A stretch of DNA of 10,714 nt from an uncultured Clostridium sp. (GCA_946575275.1 CAMNZV010000034.1:1-10714); one strand, 5' to 3'; shown: positions 1 through 6,713, numbered from the stretch's first letter. Notes: generated from the letters alone by a model not told the origin. A program made the numbers and translations.

Positions 1-98
1 TAGGGTATCATGTGTTTAAAAATAATTATAGCCGTCATATATTCAAGCGCTTACAAGTTTTTCATCTGTTTTTATAAATTTCAAATATTTAAAAGCGC

Positions 99-140
99 AA
101 AAAAAAGCCCTCTATTCATATTCTGAAATAGAGGACTTTT
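99..140 (-). terminator. Rho-independent terminator of the left-hand operon
   Basis: The arms AAAAG-C-CCTCTATT (103-116) and AATAGAGG-A-CTTTT (127-140) pair over 13 bp with one C/A mismatch, around a loop of about 10 nt. On the minus strand the stem is followed by eight Ts (the complement of 99-106), which is a strong intrinsic terminator for the leftward genes. The four Ts at 137-140 on the plus strand could also allow weaker termination in the other direction. Confidence 0.85.
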
Positions 141-207
141 GTAAAAACTATTTATTTATTTTTTATATTTCTTTGCTTTTTGATGATAACAAACTCTTTT
201 GATTTTT

Positions 208-288
208 CTTGCGAAGCAAGGGACTAGAAGCACTTTTCAGAATGAAAAGTTTAACTTCTAGGTAGCTTGCTACTGACCATAGGTCAGT
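208..288. repeat. Four consecutive stem-loops
   Basis: This stretch is almost entirely made of perfect inverted repeats. Stem 1 is CTTGC-GAA-GCAAG (208-220). Stem 2 is nested: outer CTAGAAG/CTTCTAG (224-230 with 255-261) and inner ACTTTTCA/TGAAAAGT (232-239 with 243-250). Stem 3 is GTAG-CTTG-CTAC (262-273). Stem 4 is ACTGACC-ATA-GGTCAGT (272-288). None is followed by a T-run on either strand, so they are not simple terminators. It could be a structured RNA, a single-stranded DNA target or a mobile-element end. With the terminator at 99-140, it accounts for most of the gene-free first 300 bases. In 1-98 I see only AT-rich sequence. Confidence 0.7.
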
Positions 289-304
289 ATAATATTGAAT
301 TGAC

Positions 305-400
305 TTATTTGGTATTTTTTACTAAATATCGAATTAATAAAAAAACTAACCATAAACCACCTGTTATAAATGTTAAAAATAAATGCAGTAATATCTTCAT
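305..400 (-). CDS. Small single-pass membrane protein (31 aa)
   Basis: A 31-residue frame starts with MKILLHLFLTF, continues through ITGGLWLVFLLI and ends RYLVKNTK. One long hydrophobic helix covers about residues 3-23, with a basic C-terminal end, so it should sit in the cytoplasmic membrane with the basic end probably inside. An AAGGGAG ribosome binding site lies 6 nt before the ATG. It follows the 417-aa membrane protein by 42 nt on the same strand and probably shares its transcript. The pattern of a short leader, LTF-TGGLW-L and a basic tail looks like a conserved small membrane protein, but I cannot name the family. Its role is unknown: it may be a partner of the upstream membrane protein or a holin- or immunity-like peptide. 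Frame, start site and hydrophobic profile together make it more likely a gene than chance. Confidence 0.65.
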   Translation of the reverse strand: MKILLHLFLTFITGGLWLVFLLIRYLVKNTK

Positions 401-442
401 AATTTCTCCCTTCTGAACTTAGATTATATAAAACACAATTGT

Positions 443-1696
443 TTATCTTACTTCTGTTTTCACTGGTTTTAGAAATGTGATTCCCGTCTGCTCTTTATAT
501 TCTTCGATTTCTGCCGTGATTATGATGTTCATACCCATATCAATCGTATCTGGTATATTTTCACCTGATAGATTCAAATCAAAAACATTGACATCCTCAA
601 ACTTAAATATTGGACCACTTGCAGTTGTTTCACTATAGTCTCCTGCGTATATTAAAATGTCATACCTGGTGTCATAATTTCCATGATTCATCATATGAGC
701 AATATTTCCTTCAAAAACAATTGTGTTACCAATATTTTTAGAAACAAATTCCTCTATCAGCGGATCCACTTCACTCTTAACATTCATAAAATTTGCAAAT
801 TCTTCACTATTATCAACTGTAAGAGTAATACCCTGATTTTCTACAACTATATCAGTTAAATCTGACTCTGATACATCTTCTTGAACATTACTTGACTGCA
901 TTTCCTGTATTTCCTTTTGAGACTCTTTTTCATCTTCACTTAAAGTCTCTTTAGCACTAGTATTGCTCTTTTCTGGAAAAGTATGATATGTAATAAGAAC
1001 CTCAACATCGTTTGGATACCATACATCTGGCGAATAATCTACATCCCCATCTACCGACACCTTCTCAACCTCTCCATCTTTTGTTAACCATCCAGTTACT
1101 AAATCATCCATTTTTTCTGTTTTAATATTTACAAATCCCTTTTCCTCAAACCTCTTTATAACCTCTTTGTAATCGTCTCCTTCATGGATAATTGACCCTG
1201 ATGGAGTTTTAGCTTCTCCTGTATGGTCTACTGGTATAGGCGTTGGTCTAGTAACACTAAATATAACTATGGCAATAACTGATACACCAATAATTGCATA
1301 ATTACGTTTCCAGTTCTTTTTATCTGTTAAAAAAGCAAATATTGCTCCAAATACTAAAGCTATTGCACCAAGTATTTTCTTTCTTTGTTCCTCCTGTTTT
1401 CTTTTCTCTTCTTCAACCCGTCTCTTCTCTTCATCAATTTTCTGTTGTTTTTTATCCTGTTGCTTTTCAACAAAACTTAAAACAGATTCTACTGCTCCTC
1501 TTTTATGAATATTTACAGATTCAACATTTTCAATGTGTGCATTCTGTAAACTATAGTTACTTATTGCTTTTTCAACAAAAAACGAAGTACCACAATACTT
1601 ACAAGTTGCCATCTCTTTTGATGGATCCACCTCCACTTCACCACCACACTGCGTACATATTGCTGGAACTAGCTTCGACTTTTTCTCATCATTCAT
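443..1696 (-). CDS. Zinc-ribbon membrane protein with PASTA-like and DUF4839-like domains (417 aa)
   Basis: The modular layout is visible. An N-terminal zinc ribbon has C14-x2-C17 and C32-x2-C35. A charged coiled coil rich in K, E, Q and R spans about 75-107. Two hydrophobic segments follow at about 108-124 and 132-149. A region resembling a PASTA-type fold (about 168-242, with the KRFEEKGF helix) comes next, then an acidic linker (about 245-282). The C-terminal beta-rich domain (about 285-417) resembles DUF4839, an OB-like domain of Firmicutes proteins of unknown function. The zinc ribbon and coiled coil come first and there is no signal peptide, so the N-terminus is probably cytoplasmic. 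If both hydrophobic segments cross the membrane the C-terminal domains would be cytoplasmic too; if only the second does, they would be outside. The start is supported by GGGAGG 9 nt before ATG and by a -10 box about 37 nt upstream. Function is unknown; sensing or envelope stress is speculation. Confidence 0.85.
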   Translation of the reverse strand: MNDEKKSKLVPAICTQCGGEVEVDPSKEMATCKYCGTSFFVEKAISNYSLQNAHIENVESVNIHKRGAVESVLSFVEKQQDKKQQKIDEEKRRVEEEKRKQEEQRKKILGAIALVFGAIFAFLTDKKNWKRNYAIIGVSVIAIVIFSVTRPTPIPVDHTGEAKTPSGSIIHEGDDYKEVIKRFEEKGFVNIKTEKMDDLVTGWLTKDGEVEKVSVDGDVDYSPDVWYPNDVEVLITYHTFPEKSNTSAKETLSEDEKESQKEIQEMQSSNVQEDVSESDLTDIVVENQGITLTVDNSEEFANFMNVKSEVDPLIEEFVSKNIGNTIVFEGNIAHMMNHGNYDTRYDILIYAGDYSETTASGPIFKFEDVNVFDLNLSGENIPDTIDMGMNIIITAEIEEYKEQTGITFLKPVKTEVR

Positions 1697-1732
1697 ATTA
1701 ATTAACCTCCCTAGAATATTTCACTCCCATTT

Positions 1733-1765
1733 ATTATACACAATAAACGAATTTTCTACTATATT
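1733..1765 (-). promoter_or_regulatory. Probable promoter of the 417-aa gene (-10 TATAAT)
   Basis: On the minus strand a perfect TATAAT (complement of 1733-1738) lies about 37 nt before the start codon at 1696. The -35 region about 17 nt further upstream is poor (near TAGTAG), so activity may depend on the -10 or on an activator. The site abuts the end of the broken upstream gene, consistent with an independent transcription unit. Confidence 0.45.
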
Positions 1766-2284
1766 TTAACCTTCATGCTTGTTGATTTGTTGAAGTCATT
1801 TAAGACTTCTTCTTTGGTCTTCTTGCCTAATTTATACTCCAAAATAGATTCAGTAGGTATTGAGTCAGACATTACACCATATATTATGTCATAATCATGT
1901 TGCTTGCTACCTTTTATTCTCTATTCTATTATCAAATACAAACAACGCAAATTCATCATTGTATTTAGAGAAGTCTTTGGTCTTATATTCGCCACTTTCA
2001 AAATAATCTAGTGGTTCAAACTCATACCCTAATATAATAGGTCTATCACCTTCTGCAAGCTGTATTACCTCATTATCCACCAAGTTCCTTATAAAGCTTT
2101 CTGCTTTACCACTATCAGGAGCCAAATAAAAACCATAACCAAAGTCTAATGCATCAGATGTATCTTTATTAAAATCCACAAGAACTTTGTTTTCACAGAT
2201 ACTTTTCCAGTTACTGAACAAAGTGCCGTGAAACCATATATTATTTCCTAAACGTTTCTTTAACTTACTTCCAATCTCAGCCAT
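1759..2284 (-). pseudogene. DUF3990-type ADP-ribosyltransferase-like protein, frameshifted
   Basis: The first frame (2284 to 1907, 125 aa) carries ADP-ribosyltransferase-like motifs typical of DUF3990: WFHGT around H19-G20, DFGYGFYLAP at 47-56, and NDEFALFVFDNR at 109-120. It stops at TAG just after an AAAA run (1913-1916). In the next frame the sequence continues exactly where the family would, with GSKQHDYDIIYG and then MSDS, a tyrosine-rich stretch and NKSTSMK, ending at 1759. Removing one A from the run joins the two parts into about 174 residues, close to the usual size of the family. The likely reading is a single-base insertion in a functional ancestor; a sequencing error, phase variation or recoding are alternatives. 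The start at 2284 has AAGGA 9 nt upstream. The original N-terminus may be longer (see the fragment at 2260-2382). Such proteins are toxin-like; substrate unknown. Confidence 0.65.
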
Positions 2285-2382
2285 TCTTTATCATCCTTCA
2301 TGTATATGTGAGTCATATTCCAGCATACTCCTTTACTAATGGCAATATCTACAGCCCGTTGCTGTCTTATATCATTTAACCT
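2260..2382 (-). other. Open-frame fragment upstream of and overlapping the DUF3990-like gene
   Basis: About 40 codons without a stop read, in part, AVDIAISKGVCWNMTHIYMK and then DDKEWLRLEVS, ending at TAA 2260-2262, about 25 nt inside the first frame of the DUF3990-like gene. The residue choice looks protein-like. A one-base shift would join it to KLKKRLGNNIWFHGT of the downstream frame, so it may be the displaced N-terminal extension of the same broken gene. An inner ATG (MTHIYMK) exists without a good ribosome binding site. I do not recognise a domain. Confidence 0.3.
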
Positions 2383-2468
2383 TTATCATGCTCAAAACCG
2401 ACTCCACATGGCTCGAGAGGACAGAAAGTCTGTCAAATACCCTTGGTCGTTCGTGGGAACATATCAAC
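2372..2468 (-). pseudogene. Broken 3' tail of an RlmD/RumA-type 23S rRNA methyltransferase gene
   Basis: On the minus strand, 2468-2445 translates as VDMFPRTT and 2410-2372 as HVESVLSMIKVK followed by a stop. TrmA/RlmD-family methyltransferases end with a DMFP-x-T-x-HVE motif, which matches both blocks. The 34 nt between them contain a perfect GACAGA-AAG-TCTGTC inverted repeat (2420-2434). Deleting one G from the GGG run there makes the whole block a single frame, reading VDMFPRTTKVFDRLSV and on to HVESVL. The 5' part of the gene is absent from the window and, by orientation, would lie to the right. The 3' end of this gene is a known integration target for integrative elements, so this is probably an attachment-site scar. 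It is not expressed as a working enzyme here. Confidence 0.5.
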
Positions 2469-2500
2469 TAAATTCCTTACGTTTATGGGAATATATTAAC
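2448..2500 (-). repeat. Degenerate direct repeat of the DMFP block, 32-bp period
   Basis: On the minus strand the 21 bases at 2500-2480 (begin GTTAATATATTCCC) match those at 2468-2448 (begin GTTGATATGTTCCC) at 17 of 21 positions, with all differences being transitions. The upstream copy would read VNIFP and then a stop. A third, weaker resemblance is at 2586-2574 (GTGGACTTGTTCC, VDLF). Repeats of a target-gene end fit successive integrations at one site. The rest of the gene-free 2501-2613 stretch shows no terminator or RNA that I can recognise. Confidence 0.5.
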
Positions 2501-2613
2501 TTTCTCAAAGATTCATCTAAATTTTAAACCATACTGTTTGTCTGTTTATATACATGAATCTACTTTTGTGTATGGAACAAGTCCACTTCTACCTTCACAA
2601 CCTTCAACTTACA

Positions 2614-3663
2614 TCATCCCACCACTCTCTTAATTTGATATATTTTATCTTGGAACTCAACTGAATCACCAACTCGTCTGCCTAATAGCATTTTTACTAG
2701 AGGTGGAATTATATTAGTATCACGAATATAATCTACCTCAATTTTTTTTATTTCTTCTGTCTCAATTACTTTTACTTCTACTTTTTGACCAATTGCAACA
2801 TAAACCTCTTCTTCTTTATCCTCAATTTTTCCATCATCTTCATTGACCGTTTCTACAATATCATATGATGTTTCCTCCGGCTCTATCCCTTGTTTATCAC
2901 CTTTGATAATAGCACAAATATTTTCAATCATCATTTCTGCAATATCATCTTCGCTTAAGCAGTCAAGTATAAAACCGCCGCCTACAGCATTTAATAATTG
3001 TAAAGAAGGTCTAATGTGTTCTCTTAGTGTAATTTGAACTCCCCCATCTTTAAAATACTTAATTCCATTAACGATACCATTTAGAATCGTAGGATTTGAT
3101 GAGAAATTGTTGCTATAAAAGATATCTGATATTTTACTACTAATATCATTGCTCCCTATTATATCAAGTTTCTCAAAATGATTAGTGTTAGTTTCATCAA
3201 AGGTATTTCTTCCAACCCACCAACACTTTGCCAGTGTATTTCTATAAAGCCCAGCACGTGCACCTCCTGAAAAGAAAAAACGTGATTTTATATTAGAAAC
3301 AGCTTCTTTTGGGGTTTTAGGTTGTTTGATATTATAATCCCACCTCTTCCTAACATAATTATAAAATACTGAATGACATAAACCTGCCCACAATCTCTCG
3401 TCACTTGCTTGTGATTCATTCAAAAACGAAAGATTTTTATATATAATTTTGCAGTTATTGAATTCAATATCACCGATTGACATATCAGAATCAAGATCAG
3501 AAAGTTGAAAATCTGGCACTTCCTTATATTCTATAAATGGGTCACCATCACATATTGTCCAAATCCACTTATTATCCTTCTCGGTAAAATATTTATTATA
3601 TACGAAATCAATATTATCTTTAAGAATATCCAGTGCTTCTTTTTTCATGAAATATAGTTTCAT
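2614..3663 (-). CDS. DUF6339-like protein with GreA/GreB C-terminal-like domain (349 aa)
   Basis: Third gene of the GHKL operon. The central region resembles DUF6339: DERLWAGLCHSVFYNYVRKRW (88-108), RFFFSGGARAGLYRNTLAKCWW (128-149) and a late LLNAVGGGFILDCL (223-236). After an acidic linker (about 262-287), residues 286-349 match the shape of the GreA/GreB C-terminal domain: VAIGQKVEVKVIE, then PPLVKMLLGRRVGDSVEF and YQIKRV, parallel to GreA's SPLG-ALLGK-VGD and final EYEI. In GreA that domain sits on RNA polymerase, so contact with polymerase or another complex is an inference. A frame extends to 3696, but ATG at 3663 is preferred: it has GAGGAGG 9 nt upstream and begins one base after the previous stop, indicating coupled translation. 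No nuclease motif is obvious. The domain calls are by eye. Confidence 0.7.
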   Translation of the reverse strand: MKLYFMKKEALDILKDNIDFVYNKYFTEKDNKWIWTICDGDPFIEYKEVPDFQLSDLDSDMSIGDIEFNNCKIIYKNLSFLNESQASDERLWAGLCHSVFYNYVRKRWDYNIKQPKTPKEAVSNIKSRFFFSGGARAGLYRNTLAKCWWVGRNTFDETNTNHFEKLDIIGSNDISSKISDIFYSNNFSSNPTILNGIVNGIKYFKDGGVQITLREHIRPSLQLLNAVGGGFILDCLSEDDIAEMMIENICAIIKGDKQGIEPEETSYDIVETVNEDDGKIEDKEEEVYVAIGQKVEVKVIETEEIKKIEVDYIRDTNIIPPLVKMLLGRRVGDSVEFQDKIYQIKRVVG

Positions 3664-3664
3664 T

Positions 3665-4549
3665 TTAGATATCCTCCTCGTCTTCCATGTTTTCAAATAA
3701 TTCAGTAAACATGGATAATGCTTTGCTTAATGGTAATTCCATTGCCTCTTGAGCTAATTGAACTGATGTTTTCGATTCATCCCTTACCTCATCAATGAAT
3801 TTTACACCTCGTTTTTCATAGGCTTTACTCAAAGAAATATACCAGGCTTTCCCTTGGTTTGCTTCTATACCGGTTTCCTGTTTTAACTCTTCAAATACAT
3901 ATACTAGGGCAGGGAAAACTATCATAGAGTTCAATATTGGTTGAAACTGATTTTTTTTACAAAAACGTGAGTATGTAGAATATTCTTGTGTACCCAAACC
4001 TATTTTAATTTGTGCTGAATCGATATTGACGTCCATAGGCTTTTCTTCAGTAGTTAATCGCTTATAAACCATAAAAATTGAACTTGCACTTGTTAATTCC
4101 TCATAATTCTTGACAATATCTAATGTTGGCAAATTCTTATATCCAAGTATACTTCCTTTTGAAAAATCAAATGAAATACCAGTATAATCATCATTCCAAT
4201 CAGAATTTATATAATTATTAATACTTTCTTTAGAAATAATCAAAGCCACAATTTCTAATTTACCATATATTCTACCAACAGGAATATCTATACTTGATTG
4301 TTCAGTTATCGAATGAAGTGTTGTTCTAAATGCTGTGTTGGAACACTCAATATGGATTACATATTCTGCCTTACCATCAATAATTAGATTTCGAAGTTCA
4401 TCGTTATCTAGAGTGAAGTTGAATTCAAGTTGCAAATTGTTAACACCGTTCATCCTATATTGTAGATCCACATCAAAAACAGATGAATTGTAATCATCTT
4501 TTTCTTCACTCAATACTGGGTAAGTATATAATCGTTTAGTTATGTTCAT
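3665..4549 (-). CDS. Unrecognised operon partner of the GHKL ATPase (294 aa)
   Basis: I do not recognise this family. Residues about 35-190 look beta-rich, with alternating hydrophobics (LQLEFNFTL, YVIHIECSNTAFRTTL, VGRIYGKLEIVALII, DSAQIKIGLG) and the stretch WNDDYTGISFDFSKGSILGY in the middle. Residues about 200-290 look helical and end in an acidic tail (ENMEDEEDI). No signal peptide, membrane segment, zinc cluster or clear catalytic motif is visible. It overlaps the end of the ATPase gene by 14 nt and stops one base before the next start, so the three products are probably made together and may form a complex. An ATG at 4555 is possible, but GGAGG sits only 3 nt from it and 9 nt from the ATG at 4549, which favours the latter. 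A structural or adaptor role is inferred only from position and composition. Confidence 0.8.
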   Translation of the reverse strand: MNITKRLYTYPVLSEEKDDYNSSVFDVDLQYRMNGVNNLQLEFNFTLDNDELRNLIIDGKAEYVIHIECSNTAFRTTLHSITEQSSIDIPVGRIYGKLEIVALIISKESINNYINSDWNDDYTGISFDFSKGSILGYKNLPTLDIVKNYEELTSASSIFMVYKRLTTEEKPMDVNIDSAQIKIGLGTQEYSTYSRFCKKNQFQPILNSMIVFPALVYVFEELKQETGIEANQGKAWYISLSKAYEKRGVKFIDEVRDESKTSVQLAQEAMELPLSKALSMFTELFENMEDEEDI

Positions 4550-6446
4550 ATACATTTACCTCCATAGCATAATCTCTTGAATCCACTAAAGAAAATTCAA
4601 TCATTACTTTTTCATTACCTTTTAAATTTAAAAAACTTATTCCAACGGAACTGCATTCTATATTTTCACAGGCAGAAATACCAGTAGCTGATTTGACTTT
4701 AAGTTTATTCGATTTACCATTTTCACCTACAGTAACTATTTCAATGTGACCAGCTTGTACATCTCTTGGCACTTCAAAAGAAGCTCTGAATTTATTATTT
4801 ACAATCTTCATAATACGAATATTTTTTAATGCTTGATGGGTATCGCCACTATATCTCTCATGAACAATATCTCGACCACCTTGAGAAGCAGTTCCTTTAT
4901 GTTTATCTTTTTTTGTTCTTCGACGTTTGCCGTCTAAAATTCTTGTTGTTGGAAACCCACCTTGTCCAACATTTCCCTGCGTATCTCTACTCTTTGATTG
5001 CCCTTCACCTTCGTTACCGTGAAACAGACCTTTGGGCTTGCTTTGAGATATTACTCTTGGTTGGATTAGGATATCACCAATAGTGTTATGTAAATCTTCT
5101 TTTTTATTATCACCATGTTGGGTTGCTGATGAAGATTCTTTTTGAAGAACGCTACTAAGTCCTTCTACTTCTATTTCTTCATCACTAGAATATTCACCCA
5201 AACCTAGAATCGTATCTCTAACCCACTGTTTCAACTCATCATGATATTCTTTGGCTTGGGTTGGATTGTTTGTATACCTACCTGGGACCCATTTATCATG
5301 TGAAGGCGTTTCCATTTCTCTGAAATATTCATTTAACTCTTTTCCTTGCATTTCCAAAAGACCGGAAAAAGAAATTAAACGAGATATATTTCCTATCGTT
5401 AGCAATTTCATTCCAGAAGTTCGAGTAACAAGTACTTTTCTATTTAGCTTTTCTTCTGCATCAACGAGAACACTAAGTTTTAATGTTCCTAACCCGTGAA
5501 AATCTTTTGTAAACACCTTAGTTTCAGGGTTAGATAAAACTTTGTAATAACAATAAGTTTGTCTTATTTTGGTTTTATAACGTTCCATAAATGTGGGCAA
5601 GTTAGCATCATTTATCTTCCTAGTATTTACAGATACCACAAGTTTATTTTTATAAATTGCCATAAGGAAATTTTCTAGTAATTCGCTAATTACATCATCT
5701 TCCCATGTTGTTCTTGCATTAAATCCATAGACAAAAACATCTGTACCCACTACATCTCTATTTTGCAGATTATCAAGTTCTACAATTCCTTTCACCGGTA
5801 AATTGCCACTAGTATTGCCATAATACCCAAATCCCGTAGTCATAGTATTAAGTGTATCTGTCTCATCTTCAGGAAATGAAATAAATCTTGAAACACCTTG
5901 GGCTGCTATTTCATTATTAGAATTTAATGTTCTATAAAAGACCAATCTATAATCTGAATTACAAAAAGGTGCATTTTTCCCTATTCCAAAAGCACCAGCT
6001 TTATCACCAGTCTTAGTTGCACCTCCATCAATTTTTGTTAATGCATTCCAACCATCATCACTATCTCCATAAGGATCAATTAATCCTGTAGTATTATAAT
6101 CACTTATTCTAAGTACAAAAGTTTTTTCATCTTCTATTGCATTTATTGCCTTTCTTAAATATACAATTGTTTTTTCACTTTTCCGATTTGAGTAATAGTT
6201 GTATGCTTTAAGTAATTTTTCCTTATATGTTTTGTATCCAGGTATATCATTGGATTGAATTGTATAACGTTCGAATTCTACAACGACCTCCGATGAAGAA
6301 CCATCTGGGATAGCATCTAAAGAATTTTGACATATTTCTCTTGCTAAAGATTGAATTTCCGTACCAGTAAACGTTTCAATACCAGCATCTGAAATACCTC
6401 TCGTTTGACCACACCCATTATTAGGGAAATTCCATTCAATATTCAT
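4536..6446 (-). CDS. MORC/MutL-like GHKL ATPase (636 aa)
   Basis: Residues about 1-260 form a GHKL ATP-binding domain. The N box is REICQNSLDA with E37, N41 and D44; the G1 box is ISDYNTTGL with D116 and G121; the glycine-rich lid is GAFGIGKNAPF at 151-161. A transducer-like region follows (to about 415) with LVTRTSGMKLL at 339-349, in the place of the basic loop of MutL/Hsp90/MORC proteins. Residues 425-535 are a low-complexity basic linker (KRRRTKKDKHK), and about 541-636 is a beta-sandwich-like C-terminal domain. Proteins of this type are ATP-gated clamps found in prokaryotic conflict loci, including the MutL-like component of MZA systems. No DNA endonuclease motif of MutL is visible. GTG at 6455 is in frame, but ATG at 6446 with GAGGTG 7 nt upstream is the better start. 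It is the first gene of a coupled operon with a strong promoter. Confidence 0.85.
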   Translation of the reverse strand: MNIEWNFPNNGCGQTRGISDAGIETFTGTEIQSLAREICQNSLDAIPDGSSSEVVVEFERYTIQSNDIPGYKTYKEKLLKAYNYYSNRKSEKTIVYLRKAINAIEDEKTFVLRISDYNTTGLIDPYGDSDDGWNALTKIDGGATKTGDKAGAFGIGKNAPFCNSDYRLVFYRTLNSNNEIAAQGVSRFISFPEDETDTLNTMTTGFGYYGNTSGNLPVKGIVELDNLQNRDVVGTDVFVYGFNARTTWEDDVISELLENFLMAIYKNKLVVSVNTRKINDANLPTFMERYKTKIRQTYCYYKVLSNPETKVFTKDFHGLGTLKLSVLVDAEEKLNRKVLVTRTSGMKLLTIGNISRLISFSGLLEMQGKELNEYFREMETPSHDKWVPGRYTNNPTQAKEYHDELKQWVRDTILGLGEYSSDEEIEVEGLSSVLQKESSSATQHGDNKKEDLHNTIGDILIQPRVISQSKPKGLFHGNEGEGQSKSRDTQGNVGQGGFPTTRILDGKRRRTKKDKHKGTASQGGRDIVHERYSGDTHQALKNIRIMKIVNNKFRASFEVPRDVQAGHIEIVTVGENGKSNKLKVKSATGISACENIECSSVGISFLNLKGNEKVMIEFSLVDSRDYAMEVNVYEHN

Positions 6447-6456
6447 TTTGTTCACC

Positions 6457-6528
6457 TCAATGTAACTTTATCATCTTTTTCTCCTGACCTTGAAATTTAC
6501 TTTTGCAACTTTTTAGTTCTTGTTCCAT
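6457..6528 (-). CDS. Possible leader peptide (23 aa) ahead of the ATPase gene
   Basis: A short frame starts at CCATGG, reads MEQELKSCKSKFQGQEKK and ends MIKLH at TGA 6457-6459, inside the ribosome binding site region of the ATPase gene. The inner ATG (MIKLH) has its own AGGAG 6 nt upstream and would make a five-residue peptide. Its stop overlaps the GAGGTG that serves the ATPase, so ribosomes ending here could control initiation there. Composition gives no function, and it may be chance in an AT-rich leader. Confidence 0.3.
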   Translation of the reverse strand: MEQELKSCKSKFQGQEKKMIKLH

Positions 6529-6625
6529 GGCACAGAATATTTTTTATATCTATTTCGTCATATTCATAAGTTAACGTATTTGACCAATTGTTTTGCAAGC
6601 TAATCATATAAATTATTTTAACTGT

Positions 6626-6654
6626 ATTGTAAATATTTTCTGTATATTTGTCAA
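6626..6654 (-). promoter_or_regulatory. Sigma-A-type promoter of the GHKL operon
   Basis: On the minus strand TTGACA (complement of 6649-6654) is followed after exactly 17 nt by TACAAT (complement of 6626-6631), a near-consensus housekeeping promoter. Transcription would start near 6619, giving a leader of about 170 nt before the ATG at 6446. That leader is AT-rich and holds the short frame at 6457-6528. I see no known riboswitch in it. The operon therefore does not depend on readthrough from the recombinase genes. Confidence 0.75.
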
Positions 6655-6713
6655 TATATCTGTGTTATTTTTAAATTATTTATTAATACGTATATATTGT
6701 AATAATGCTTATA

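Noticed and set aside
1294..1701. Plus-strand frame of 135 codons
   Set aside because: It is antisense to the zinc ribbon, coiled coil and membrane part of the 417-aa gene; its composition reflects reversed lysine- and glutamate-rich codons.
2339..2527. Plus-strand frame of 62 codons
   Set aside because: It lies opposite the RlmD-like remnants and has no ribosome binding site. Its residues are the antisense reading of that tail.
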